A DNA stretch of 12,949 nt from Candidatus Cloacimonadota bacterium. Its GTDB lineage: Bacteria; Cloacimonadota; Cloacimonadia; JGIOTU-2. The notes beneath the pieces were generated by a model. That model was not told the origin of the DNA, made no database searches, and saw only the letters and a program-made list of their open reading frames with translations. The translations under genes and the position numbers were made by a program. The DNA is taken from the NCBI GenBank assembly GCA_021160355.1, contig JAGHCS010000205.1, positions 1-12,949 on the forward strand, written 5' to 3'. Of the stretch, positions 5,791-12,933 are shown piece by piece; positions within the stretch are counted from its first letter, which is position 1; each line of letters opens with the position of its first letter.

Positions 5791-8141
5791 GCTTTTTTCT
5801 GCTCGAGTTCAAGGATTTTTTCACACATAAGTGCAGCGCTGTAAAGAGCATATTTCTTCTTTGATATGTTGAGCTGGGTATAGCAGACAACGCTGTATGT
5901 CCACTCGAGAAGTGCGATAAGATAAGGGGTGATATCCGTCTCAAAAAGGGTCACCACGTTTGCATACTCTCGCAGTTTACAGATCATTTTATAAGCTTTT
6001 TCCACCATGGGATCTTCTCCATGATAAATAAATGGGGGGATCTGCCCAAGCTGGTTCGGTTGCAATAATCCCTGCTCAAACTCGAGTATCTTTTTAAGAT
6101 CATCTGCGCTTTCGATTGTACACATTTCGATCTTGAAGATAGGTTCCAATCGGGCAAAATCAGCAATTATGCTACGAGGTTTTGTTTCGGAGAAATCAAT
6201 GATATAAATATTCTCTTTTTCATCCAGAAGAATGTTTTGCATATTCAGATCGCCGTGCGTAACCGCCTTATACCAGAGTTTTGATTGTTCTTTACGTCTG
6301 GGATATTCATGTTTGAGAAAATAGAAAGGATTGATAATTTCTCTATCCAATTCATCACATTTGAGTTTTTCAGTATCAGCAGAAATGCCGAGTTCTCGCT
6401 CAAGGCACTCATAAAGGTTGGTGAAGAGAGCCAGGGGTGAATGCTCGACATACGGATGAATATGCTCCCAGTGGGGCTGTCCATACCATGGCTTGAGGAT
6501 GTCGGTAAAAATACGATCAAAAAGCGGGATAAGCTTTTCTGCAGGATATTTTTTATAATAATCTGTTAACCACACAAGGGTGCTGTCAGATCCATTAATA
6601 CCAAGAAAATTGTAGCGCAGCCCACCCCAGTTCTTGTAGGTGGTTGTTCCCATGATGGTGGTGCTGTTATTGAGGATAAATTTCTTCACATATTTATGAT
6701 ATGCGTTCACCTCGTTGTCATTATTCTTAATTGAACCTATCTTCAAAACAGTGGGCAGGAGTCGCCGTCCGTCTTTGTCATAACTGGTTACATTAAATGT
6801 AGTTGAGGTGAAACCACCATGCAACGGGTTAAGAATAACCTTTCCGCAGTCGGCATAGATCCTCCGAATTATCGTATCCCATTCAGGATTATATGAAATT
6901 TCATCACTGGTTTCAATAGCAAGCTGCTTTTCTTCTGCGGGACGTATTGCAGAAGGAAGAAATATCCACGATTTTGAATCTGATATCTCAGTCATGGGTT
7001 CAATATGCACGACATCTTTAACGCATTCTGCTTTTGAGATTTGTGCTACAAGAATCCCCATGTCCTGTTTATCCATAGAGATGTCGTTGTCCAATAAAAA
7101 CGCATGTGCATAGACACCTGAAGAGCTCGAGAGAAGGGAAAAATTCTTAAATTGATTTCTTAGACCCTCGTCTTTTGTAAGTATATCAGCATCGTAATGA
7201 ACGCCGATAATAAGCGCCTTTTTGCTTGTTCTATCTGTGCACTCAGTAAAACGGAGAGCAGCAAGGTCTTTCTCTTTTTCTATTTTTGAGGTATGGAGTG
7301 TTGCGGTTTCTGCTAATATAATAAAGCCCCAGACCGGTGGGACAGCATCGAGCCGTGAGTCAAAAAATGAATGAAAGTTATCGAGGAGTTTTTCGAAAAT
7401 GATGTGATCGTGCCCGTCCTGCTTTATCATTACGGATGGTTCTCCTGAAAAACTTAAAGCTTGAGCAAGATACATTTGGACCTCGAGGGGCGTGCCCGTA
7501 AAAAGGAAGTCCGGTCTGCAATAACCATCAGCGGGAGATACGCCGGCAGCACTCTTCAATGAGACGAACAAGCCCAAGCCCTCTTGCGCCTGCGCGGCAG
7601 AATTGCCGAATCCGCCCAACCCAAAAGAGATCCCGAGTTCATTCAGATTTGTAGGTATAAGCGCGTTTTTATCAAAACTTTGCGCAGAAAGTTTCTTTGC
7701 ATTATTCCAGATATCGATCATAGAATTCGGTTCTATTGCACCATTGCAAAGGTATCTGCGTCCGGTTATCGTAAACTCATCTTTATGCCCAACCGCCTTT
7801 TTCAGATGTCCAATATGTGCCAGAGCCTCTTCCTGATCGGGCACAACTGTGAAGTGTTCCGAGAGTCCGGTAAGATGAAGAACCTTTGCTACTTCTTGGT
7901 CCATGCCAAACAGAACAAGCTTGCCACCTGTTTTTCGGAGCTCTTTTTCCTTTTTAAGTAATGCCCTAATTCCGGCACTGGACATATAGTCGACATACTG
8001 AAAATCAACGATCCAGTGAGAGGAATCAGGATAGAGTTTGTGAGTTTCTTTTTCAAAAAGGTCAGCGCCGAATCCGTCAAGGCGTCCTTTGAGGATAAGG
8101 CAGGGGATTTCTTGATATGATAGAACTTTAATTTCGAGCAT
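5787..8141 (-). CDS. STAS domain - uncharacterised central region - kinase-fold phosphotransferase fusion
   Basis: A 784-residue cytoplasmic protein with no signal peptide or membrane segment. Residues 1-113 form a STAS (anti-sigma-factor antagonist) domain; YVDYMSSAGIRALL (50-62) carries Ser54/Ser55 at the place where SpoIIAA-like proteins are phosphorylated. Residues about 122-415 are a globular region I cannot assign securely; marks are SFGLGGFGN (172-180), a GVSPADG turn and FIILAETATL (273-282). Residues about 430-784 have the full set of protein-kinase/aminoglycoside-phosphotransferase signatures: glycine-rich LHGGFTST (440-447), Lys467 in VLKIG, Glu477, catalytic HGDLNMQN (629-636), metal-binding IIDF (647-650), then ADFARLE (660-666). 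The intact residues predict an active kinase. A GAGGGG ribosome site lies 5 nt before the ATG. The gene sits 27 bp after the channel gene and overlaps the AP endonuclease gene. Substrate and signal are unknown; a partner-switching role is inferred from the STAS domain. Confidence 0.88.
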   Translation of the reverse strand: MLEIKVLSYQEIPCLILKGRLDGFGADLFEKETHKLYPDSSHWIVDFQYVDYMSSAGIRALLKKEKELRKTGGKLVLFGMDQEVAKVLHLTGLSEHFTVVPDQEEALAHIGHLKKAVGHKDEFTITGRRYLCNGAIEPNSMIDIWNNAKKLSAQSFDKNALIPTNLNELGISFGLGGFGNSAAQAQEGLGLFVSLKSAAGVSPADGYCRPDFLFTGTPLEVQMYLAQALSFSGEPSVMIKQDGHDHIIFEKLLDNFHSFFDSRLDAVPPVWGFIILAETATLHTSKIEKEKDLAALRFTECTDRTSKKALIIGVHYDADILTKDEGLRNQFKNFSLLSSSSGVYAHAFLLDNDISMDKQDMGILVAQISKAECVKDVVHIEPMTEISDSKSWIFLPSAIRPAEEKQLAIETSDEISYNPEWDTIIRRIYADCGKVILNPLHGGFTSTTFNVTSYDKDGRRLLPTVLKIGSIKNNDNEVNAYHKYVKKFILNNSTTIMGTTTYKNWGGLRYNFLGINGSDSTLVWLTDYYKKYPAEKLIPLFDRIFTDILKPWYGQPHWEHIHPYVEHSPLALFTNLYECLERELGISADTEKLKCDELDREIINPFYFLKHEYPRRKEQSKLWYKAVTHGDLNMQNILLDEKENIYIIDFSETKPRSIIADFARLEPIFKIEMCTIESADDLKKILEFEQGLLQPNQLGQIPPFIYHGEDPMVEKAYKMICKLREYANVVTLFETDITPYLIALLEWTYSVVCYTQLNISKKKYALYSAALMCEKILELEQKKA

Positions 8142-8168
8142 TAGTACCCCTCTACAATACGTAATAAA

Positions 8169-9200
8169 TTACTTGTTTTTTAAAACAAATTTCTCAATAG
8201 CAGAGCGCTCCTGCGGGGTTGTCATAATGATGAGAGAAGTTCCCTTTGCTATTGTGGTTGTATCATTTGGACTATATATCCATCCAATTTTTGTGCGGAC
8301 GGCAAGGAGGAGAGTATTTTTATATTGCTTCAAATTGAGATCTTTTAGCTGCTTTCCTTCAAAAGAATCAAGAAGCGGAGTTTCTTCAATACGAAGATTT
8401 TTGTTCGTATCACGGAGCATTGTATCAAGAAAAGTGACCACGGTCGGTCGTATCATTTCAGAAGCCATTCTCAAACCGCCTATCAGGGTAGGAGAGACAA
8501 CTGCAGTTGCACCAGCCTTCTTCATCTTCTCTGCATTCATGTTGTTATGGCAGCTTGCCACGACCTTTATATTCGGATTGATCTGCCGGGCAGAAAGACT
8601 AATGACAAGATTTTTATTGTCATCATCCATTGCAGCAAAGAGCCCAAGAGCCTTTTCAATACCTGCTTTTTTCAATACGGTATCATCGATTGGATCTCCT
8701 TCAACATAAACCTGTTCAGGGAAGCGTTCTTCAAGGCGCGAGATTCGCTCTCTATCTTGAGCTATAACCACACTATTCCTGCCAGTTGCGTATAGTTCGT
8801 TAATAATATGGAGACCAACCTGTCCCACACCGCATACAATATAATGATCTTTCAGACGTTCGATCTTTTTTTCCATCTTTCTTCTCCTGAAGGTGGCTTT
8901 TAATTCCCCTTCGACCGTAAACGAGGTTATCGTTGAAATCACATAGGTGAGAATGCCGACACCAGTAAAGGCTATGATCATTGTAAAGATCCTGCCGAAG
9001 TTGTTTCCGGAAAGATCAATGATCTCAGAATATCCAATAGTAGAGATAGTGATGACAGTCATATACAGGCAATCGAGCATAGAATATGAATCGCCAGCAA
9101 TAACCCAATACACTGCCGTTGCACCAAATACAACTATGAGGAGCGCAGTTCCTGCAACGAGGAATTTTTTAAGAAGCTTTGAGGTTATATATCCTTTCAT
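8169..9200 (-). CDS. Two-TM potassium channel with cytoplasmic RCK (TrkA-N/TrkA-C) domains
   Basis: A 343-residue inner-membrane ion channel subunit of the MthK/Kch layout. TM1 is at about 12-34, the pore helix at 40-53, the filter TISTIGYSE at 51-59, and TM2 at about 68-93. The RCK N-domain starts at 119 with the Rossmann motif IVCGVGQVG (121-129) followed by EGDPIDDTVLKKAGI (168-182). A TrkA-C/RCK-C domain covers about 269-338. RCK domains typically gate the pore in response to nucleotides or divalent cations. The filter ends GYS rather than the usual GYG. The ATG at 9200 gives a sensible start, since a short cationic N terminus precedes TM1, but its ribosome site is weak. It is the first gene of a three-gene minus-strand operon with the STAS-kinase and AP endonuclease genes. 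Confidence 0.93.
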   Translation of the reverse strand: MKGYITSKLLKKFLVAGTALLIVVFGATAVYWVIAGDSYSMLDCLYMTVITISTIGYSEIIDLSGNNFGRIFTMIIAFTGVGILTYVISTITSFTVEGELKATFRRRKMEKKIERLKDHYIVCGVGQVGLHIINELYATGRNSVVIAQDRERISRLEERFPEQVYVEGDPIDDTVLKKAGIEKALGLFAAMDDDNKNLVISLSARQINPNIKVVASCHNNMNAEKMKKAGATAVVSPTLIGGLRMASEMIRPTVVTFLDTMLRDTNKNLRIEETPLLDSFEGKQLKDLNLKQYKNTLLLAVRTKIGWIYSPNDTTTIAKGTSLIIMTTPQERSAIEKFVLKNK

Positions 9201-9246
9201 ATAGGCAAACTCACGTATGGTTATTAGCTCTTGAGCGAAGATAGGA

Positions 9247-9299
9247 TGTCAATAATTAAATGAAATCCTTCATCTATTTATGACACAGAATAATTGACA
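9247..9299. promoter_or_regulatory. Divergent promoter region between channel operon and tRNA-Arg
   Basis: A minus-strand TTGACA (9252-9247) points towards the channel gene, and a plus-strand TTGACA (9294-9299) points towards the tRNA at a distance of 33 nt. Neither has a good -10 hexamer at 16-18 nt, so only the -35 boxes support this. The two units must nonetheless start in this 130-bp gap. Confidence 0.35.
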
Positions 9300-9332
9300 G
9301 AAATTACTTCTTTCGGCAAATGGAGTGACGCT

Positions 9333-9409
9333 GCGCCCGTAGTTCAACTGGATAGAGCAACGGACTTCGGATCCGTGAGTTGGGGGTTCGACTCCCTCCG
9401 GGCGTGCCA
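9333..9409 (+). tRNA. tRNA-Arg, anticodon UCG
   Basis: A complete cloverleaf of 77 nt with encoded CCA. The acceptor GCGCCCG (9333-9339) pairs with CGGGCGT (9399-9405), with G1-U72 as a wobble. The D stem is GTTC/GAGC. The anticodon stem ACGGA/TCCGT encloses loop CTTCGGA (9365-9371), with the anticodon TCG at 9367-9369. There is a 5-nt variable loop, and the T arm is GGGGG-TTCGACT-CCCTC. The discriminator is G9406, followed by CCA at 9407-9409. It reads CGA (and probably CGG) arginine codons. It is the first element of a unit continuing into tmk. Confidence 0.96.
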
Positions 9410-9418
9410 TTTTATATT

Positions 9419-10069
9419 ATGAATAAAAAAGGTCTTTTCGTCACATTTGAAGGTATAGAAGGGTGCGGGAAAAGCACCCAGGCAAGGCTTCTCGCGGAAT
9501 CACTCCGCAACCTGGGGCTGAGCGTTTTGCTTACAAGAGAGCCAGGAGGACCACGGATTTCCGAAGAAATCAGGACAATCCTCCTCAATAAAGAATTTAA
9601 TGAGATGAACAGACTTACAGAAGTATTTCTCTATATGGCAAGCAGAGCCCAGCACACACTTGAATGGATTATTCCTGCTATCGAAAAAGGACAGATCGTC
9701 ATCTGTGACAGGTATTATGATTCTACCTATGCCTACCAGGGAGCAGCCAGAGAAATCCCCGAATATGAAATTGAAACAATAAATACTATTGCTACTACTG
9801 GACTAAAACCAGACGTGACATATATTATTGATGTCCCAGTCGAGATAGGTCTTGAGCGGTTACATAACGGAACAAAAGCCGAGGACATTGATCGTCTTGA
9901 AAGCGAAGATATTGATTTTCATAGAAGGGTTAGAGCGGGCTATCTTAAACTGGCAAAAAAAGAACCAGATCGAGTAGTGGTCATAGACGGGACAAAAAAT
10001 ATTGAAGAAATTCATAAGGATATAATGAAAAATATTAAACAAAGATACAAAGATTTATCAGGGGAGTAA
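9419..10069 (+). CDS. tmk: Thymidylate kinase (dTMP kinase)
   Basis: Phosphorylates dTMP to dTDP with ATP, an essential cytoplasmic step to dTTP. The 216-residue protein has the P-loop GIEGCGKST (12-20) after the family's N-terminal GLFVTFEGIEG, then TREPGGPR (39-46), the DRYYDST segment (97-103), AYQGAAR (105-111) and a helical lid region around 145-175. The ATG at 9419 is chosen because the frame can be extended to 9380 only by translating the tRNA 3' half, and family members start right here. The gene begins 9 nt after the tRNA CCA and has no visible Shine-Dalgarno sequence, so after 3' processing of the tRNA the message would be almost leaderless. The S41 protease gene follows 4 nt after the stop. 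Confidence 0.96.
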   Translation: MNKKGLFVTFEGIEGCGKSTQARLLAESLRNLGLSVLLTREPGGPRISEEIRTILLNKEFNEMNRLTEVFLYMASRAQHTLEWIIPAIEKGQIVICDRYYDSTYAYQGAAREIPEYEIETINTIATTGLKPDVTYIIDVPVEIGLERLHNGTKAEDIDRLESEDIDFHRRVRAGYLKLAKKEPDRVVVIDGTKNIEEIHKDIMKNIKQRYKDLSGE

Positions 10070-10073
10070 AAAA

Positions 10074-11651
10074 ATGAAAAAGAAACAAGCAGTAATACTT
10101 GCCATTGTGGTCATACTGATTTTTGGCTTTATGATAGGCAGAGTTGGTTACGCAAAAGCAGAGAACACCCAGGGCAGTTTATATGATTATATGAAACTTT
10201 TTACTGATATCATCACTAAACTTAACCAGGCACATGTCGAAGAAATTGATGCTGAAGAACTTTTTGAGAGTGCGATAAACGGCATGTTGGATTCTCTCGA
10301 TCCCTACACAAGTCTGCTGACTCCCGAGGAGTTTGCGGATCTGCAGACAAGCACAAAGGGAGAGTTCGGAGGATTGGGTATTCACATTTCTTCGGAAGAC
10401 AGCGACTATATTACCGTGATCTCCGTGATAGAAGCGACTCCTGCATATAAAGCAAATCTTATGGCTGGAGACGAGATCATTGCAGTGAATGGAATGTCAA
10501 CCGAGGGCTGGACATCCACAAAAGCAGTGGAACATCTACGCGGTCCTAAGGGCTCTGAAGTGACTATTACCATCAAAAGAGAAGGTCTTGCCCAAAATTT
10601 CGATGTGGTAATTAAACGTGATAAAGTCAAAATGGATAGCGTTCCCTATGCCTATAAAATCGGAGACATCGGGTATATTCGTATTACCAACTTCAATGCA
10701 AGTACCGGTGTCGATCTTCATAATGCAATGGTGGATCTTGAAAAGCAGGGCATCAAAGGATTGCTTATTGATGTACGCTCAAATCCCGGTGGATTACTCA
10801 GCACAGCTATCGAAACCGTGGACCAGTTCCTTCCGAAAAACAAACTCGTTGTTGAAACAAAAGGAAGGATCGCCACCTTTAATAGAAAATTTTACACTAA
10901 AGACAATTATGCCTTTGAGGGAATTCCGATCATTGTGATGGTGAATCAGGCAAGTGCGAGTGCGGCTGAAATTTTCTCAGGATCTCTTCAGGATTGGGAT
11001 AAGGCACTCATTGTTGGGCAAAACAGTTTTGGCAAAGGATCTGTACAGCAGCTTTTCCCTCTTCCTATGAATTATGGACTTAAGATCACTACTTCAAAAT
11101 ATTATATAGAAAGCGGACGCTGTATTCATAATGATGCGAATGAAGATGCCATCAAAAAGAATGGGCGAATCGATCTCACAAAAAAGAGTCCACATGTGAA
11201 GGACTCAACCGTGGTGTTCTATACTGTTGCGGGGCGAGAAGTTTATGGCGGTGGCGGTATAACACCAGATATCATTATCGTTCAGGACACCTTGAATTCA
11301 TTTGAACTTGATGTTCGCAGGAATAATTTGTTCTTTCCTTTTGCAGTAGATTTTCTTTCAAAAGTAGAGATAGATAAAAATTTTTATGTAGACGATGAGC
11401 TCTTTGATGATTTTGTTGAGAGCATTATTGAAAAAGATATTGAATTTACCGAGGAAGAGCTTGCGGATTCTGAACCTTGGTTAAGAAATGCACTTGAAGC
11501 ACAGATCATCAGCAACAAGTTCGGGCTTCAGGAAGGGAACAAGATTTCTATAAGGCAGGATCCACAATTGCAAGCAGCATTAGGGCTTTTTGAGCAGTAT
11601 GGTTCCCTGAAAGAAATGTTTGCACACGCAGATGATGTGGCAAACGAATAA
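10074..11651 (+). CDS. S41 family C-terminal processing protease with PDZ domain (CtpA-like)
   Basis: A 525-residue exported serine protease of the CtpA/Prc family, which trims or degrades envelope proteins from their C termini. Residues 6-22 form an N-terminal signal or membrane anchor (AVILAIVVILIFGFMIG). An N-terminal helical part contains MLDSLDPYTSLL (71-82). A PDZ domain follows at about 95-182 (GEFGGLGI, AGDEIIAVNG). The S41 core has the nucleophile Ser296 in QASASAAEIFSG and the general-base Lys321 in SFGKGSVQ, 25 residues apart as in CtpA. About 120 residues after the core (400-525) are an acidic, mostly helical tail. The ribosome site GGGGAG (10061-10066) lies in the last codons of tmk, so the two genes are co-transcribed. 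No canonical terminator is seen directly after the stop. Confidence 0.93.
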   Translation: MKKKQAVILAIVVILIFGFMIGRVGYAKAENTQGSLYDYMKLFTDIITKLNQAHVEEIDAEELFESAINGMLDSLDPYTSLLTPEEFADLQTSTKGEFGGLGIHISSEDSDYITVISVIEATPAYKANLMAGDEIIAVNGMSTEGWTSTKAVEHLRGPKGSEVTITIKREGLAQNFDVVIKRDKVKMDSVPYAYKIGDIGYIRITNFNASTGVDLHNAMVDLEKQGIKGLLIDVRSNPGGLLSTAIETVDQFLPKNKLVVETKGRIATFNRKFYTKDNYAFEGIPIIVMVNQASASAAEIFSGSLQDWDKALIVGQNSFGKGSVQQLFPLPMNYGLKITTSKYYIESGRCIHNDANEDAIKKNGRIDLTKKSPHVKDSTVVFYTVAGREVYGGGGITPDIIIVQDTLNSFELDVRRNNLFFPFAVDFLSKVEIDKNFYVDDELFDDFVESIIEKDIEFTEEELADSEPWLRNALEAQIISNKFGLQEGNKISIRQDPQLQAALGLFEQYGSLKEMFAHADDVANE

Positions 11652-11984
11652 TAACCCCTATATATAATAATTGATTAACGATTGAAGATTGAAGATCTGA
11701 GATTTTCGAATTACTAAACATCATATAATTACATTAAACAGCGTTGTCATTCTGCGCGGAAAGTAATGGAACGAAGAATCTCCTTAATCTACAACCGTTG
11801 CGATAGTTAGAAAGCCCTCGCAAGGTTTAATTACAAGTCCCTACTCCGCAAGCTAGCCCAGTAGGCTGATTGGATATTCAGATTTTACGTATATTTACTA
11901 TGCCAATCCGCTAAAAAATTCAAAAGAAATAAAAAAAGACTCACAAATTTTGCGAGCCTTTCTTTTATGTTTAAAAAAAATTGG
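11652..11984. other. Intergenic region with degenerate dispersed-type repeats
   Basis: This 333-bp gap between convergent genes has no credible gene. It contains a short tandem GATTGAA run (11680-11694) and a segment at about 11745-11783 (GTCATTCTG...GAACGAAGAATCTCC). The latter resembles intergenic repeats of the form GTCATTCTGAGCG...GAAGAATCTC that I remember as scattered in many environmental genomes. The only further element is the terminator at 11931-11961, which belongs to the minus-strand gene and may serve both directions. Confidence 0.5.
11931..11961 (-). terminator. Rho-independent terminator of the secreted-protein gene
   Basis: On the minus strand AAAGGCTCGCAAA (11961-11949) pairs with TTTGTGAGTCTTT (11947-11935), with two G-U pairs, and runs into a stretch of Ts (11937-11931). 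It lies 24 nt after the stop of the 289-residue gene. On the plus strand the stem is followed by TTTCTTTT, so it may also stop transcription from the S41 protease side. Confidence 0.75.
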
Positions 11985-12854
11985 TTATCTGATCAACACA
12001 ATCTTTTTTGTCTCGAACAATTTGTTCTCAATAAGAAGTTGGTAAAGATAAATACCAGAAGAAAGATCATTGCCATGGGAATCTTTGCCATCCCATGAAA
12101 GCTGAATATCCTGATTTTTTTGGACAGGATTATTAAACAACGTACCTACAAGCTGCCCCTTAATATTAAAGACATTCAACTCCATCTGCCCCTTATCGGG
12201 AGAAGTTATAAATAATTCTGTTGAGGGTGAATATGAGCCAAATGGGTTGGGGGCGCTCTGTATATTACAGAGTACAGGGTCTATGAATGAAGGTTCCGCA
12301 GAGAGTAAAGAAATATCTCCTGAACCATAAAAAGTATTTGTAAGTAAGCCCGAAGGGAATCCAGCAGCCGATATTAATCCGGTCCCCGATGTTGACCAAT
12401 CAATTCCGGAATTCTGGTAAGGATCGGAAATATTCCACTCGATAGAACAAACCGGCTCCCATTCATTTAATGTGGGATTATACAAGGTCGTAGTCGGTGA
12501 GATGGGACCGATAATTGAGAAGGTCAATGATATTCCCGCAGATGATATTGCAATACTATATTCTGCGGTATCAAGGTTCGGGTTGAGGTCTGTAAATGTT
12601 GGATCTTCCGTAAATCCAAGTGTATTATAACTAAATTGGAGATCACCATTCCACAAGAGGTCATCATAACCAATATTCGGAACAGTAAAAGGCCATGAGG
12701 AAGTGCGTTTTAGTTCAACATCCATTTTAAAAACACCATTATCCGTTCTAGCATTTGAAATTCGTAGATCAACAGTGTTTTCGTCACGAAAGGATTGGGA
12801 GAAAAGCAAAGAAGTAAGAGATATAAATAAAAGGAAGAGTAAATATTTTTTCAT
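11985..12854 (-). CDS. Secreted protein with FlgD-like / type IX-style C-terminal sorting domain
   Basis: A 289-residue exported protein of unknown function. Residues 1-20 form a signal peptide (MKKYLLFLLFISLTSLLFSQ), with cleavage likely after the SQ. Residues 21-195 are rich in Ser, Thr, Asn and aromatic residues and look like a beta-structured extracellular domain that I do not recognise. Residues about 198-289 match the FlgD-like/T9SS tail seen in FCB-group secreted proteins: SAPNPFGSYSPSTEL, LNVFNIKGQLVGTLF, LSWDGKDSHGNDLSSGIYLYQLL and the final KKIVLIR. Such tails direct export and surface attachment through the type IX pathway or act as a related C-terminal fold. The ATG at 12854 lacks a Shine-Dalgarno sequence and stands only 6 nt beyond the preceding hairpin. 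A similar protein gene ends just upstream. Confidence 0.88.
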   Translation of the reverse strand: MKKYLLFLLFISLTSLLFSQSFRDENTVDLRISNARTDNGVFKMDVELKRTSSWPFTVPNIGYDDLLWNGDLQFSYNTLGFTEDPTFTDLNPNLDTAEYSIAISSAGISLTFSIIGPISPTTTLYNPTLNEWEPVCSIEWNISDPYQNSGIDWSTSGTGLISAAGFPSGLLTNTFYGSGDISLLSAEPSFIDPVLCNIQSAPNPFGSYSPSTELFITSPDKGQMELNVFNIKGQLVGTLFNNPVQKNQDIQLSWDGKDSHGNDLSSGIYLYQLLIENKLFETKKIVLIR

Positions 12855-12860
12855 AATCCG

Positions 12861-12898
12861 AAAAAAGAACCCCGGATCCGCCGGTTGGCGAACCCGGG
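12861..12898 (-). terminator. Strong hairpin with T run, between two secreted-protein genes
   Basis: On the minus strand CCCGGGTTCGCC (12898-12887) pairs with GGCGGATCCGGG (12882-12871) around an AACC loop: 12 pairs, two of them G-U, followed by TTCTTTTTT. It would terminate the upstream gene whose stop is at 12922-12920. It ends only 6 nt before the ATG of the downstream gene. Confidence 0.85.
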
Positions 12899-12904
12899 AT
12901 TGGT

Positions 12905-12933
12905 TATATAGTTAATACATTATTTTACAACAA
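12905..12933 (-). promoter_or_regulatory. Candidate promoter for the 289-residue secreted protein
   Basis: On the minus strand TTGTTG (12933-12928), a 17-nt spacer and TATATA (12910-12905) form a reasonable sigma-70-like pair that overlaps the end of the upstream gene. The predicted start near 12898 coincides with the foot of the hairpin, which would place the whole hairpin in the 5' leader. The region is very AT-rich, so a chance match is possible. Confidence 0.35.

Noticed and set aside
9380..9418. In-frame N-terminal extension of thymidylate kinase
   Set aside because: These 13 codons are the 3' half of the tRNA gene; the family N terminus starts at the ATG at 9419.
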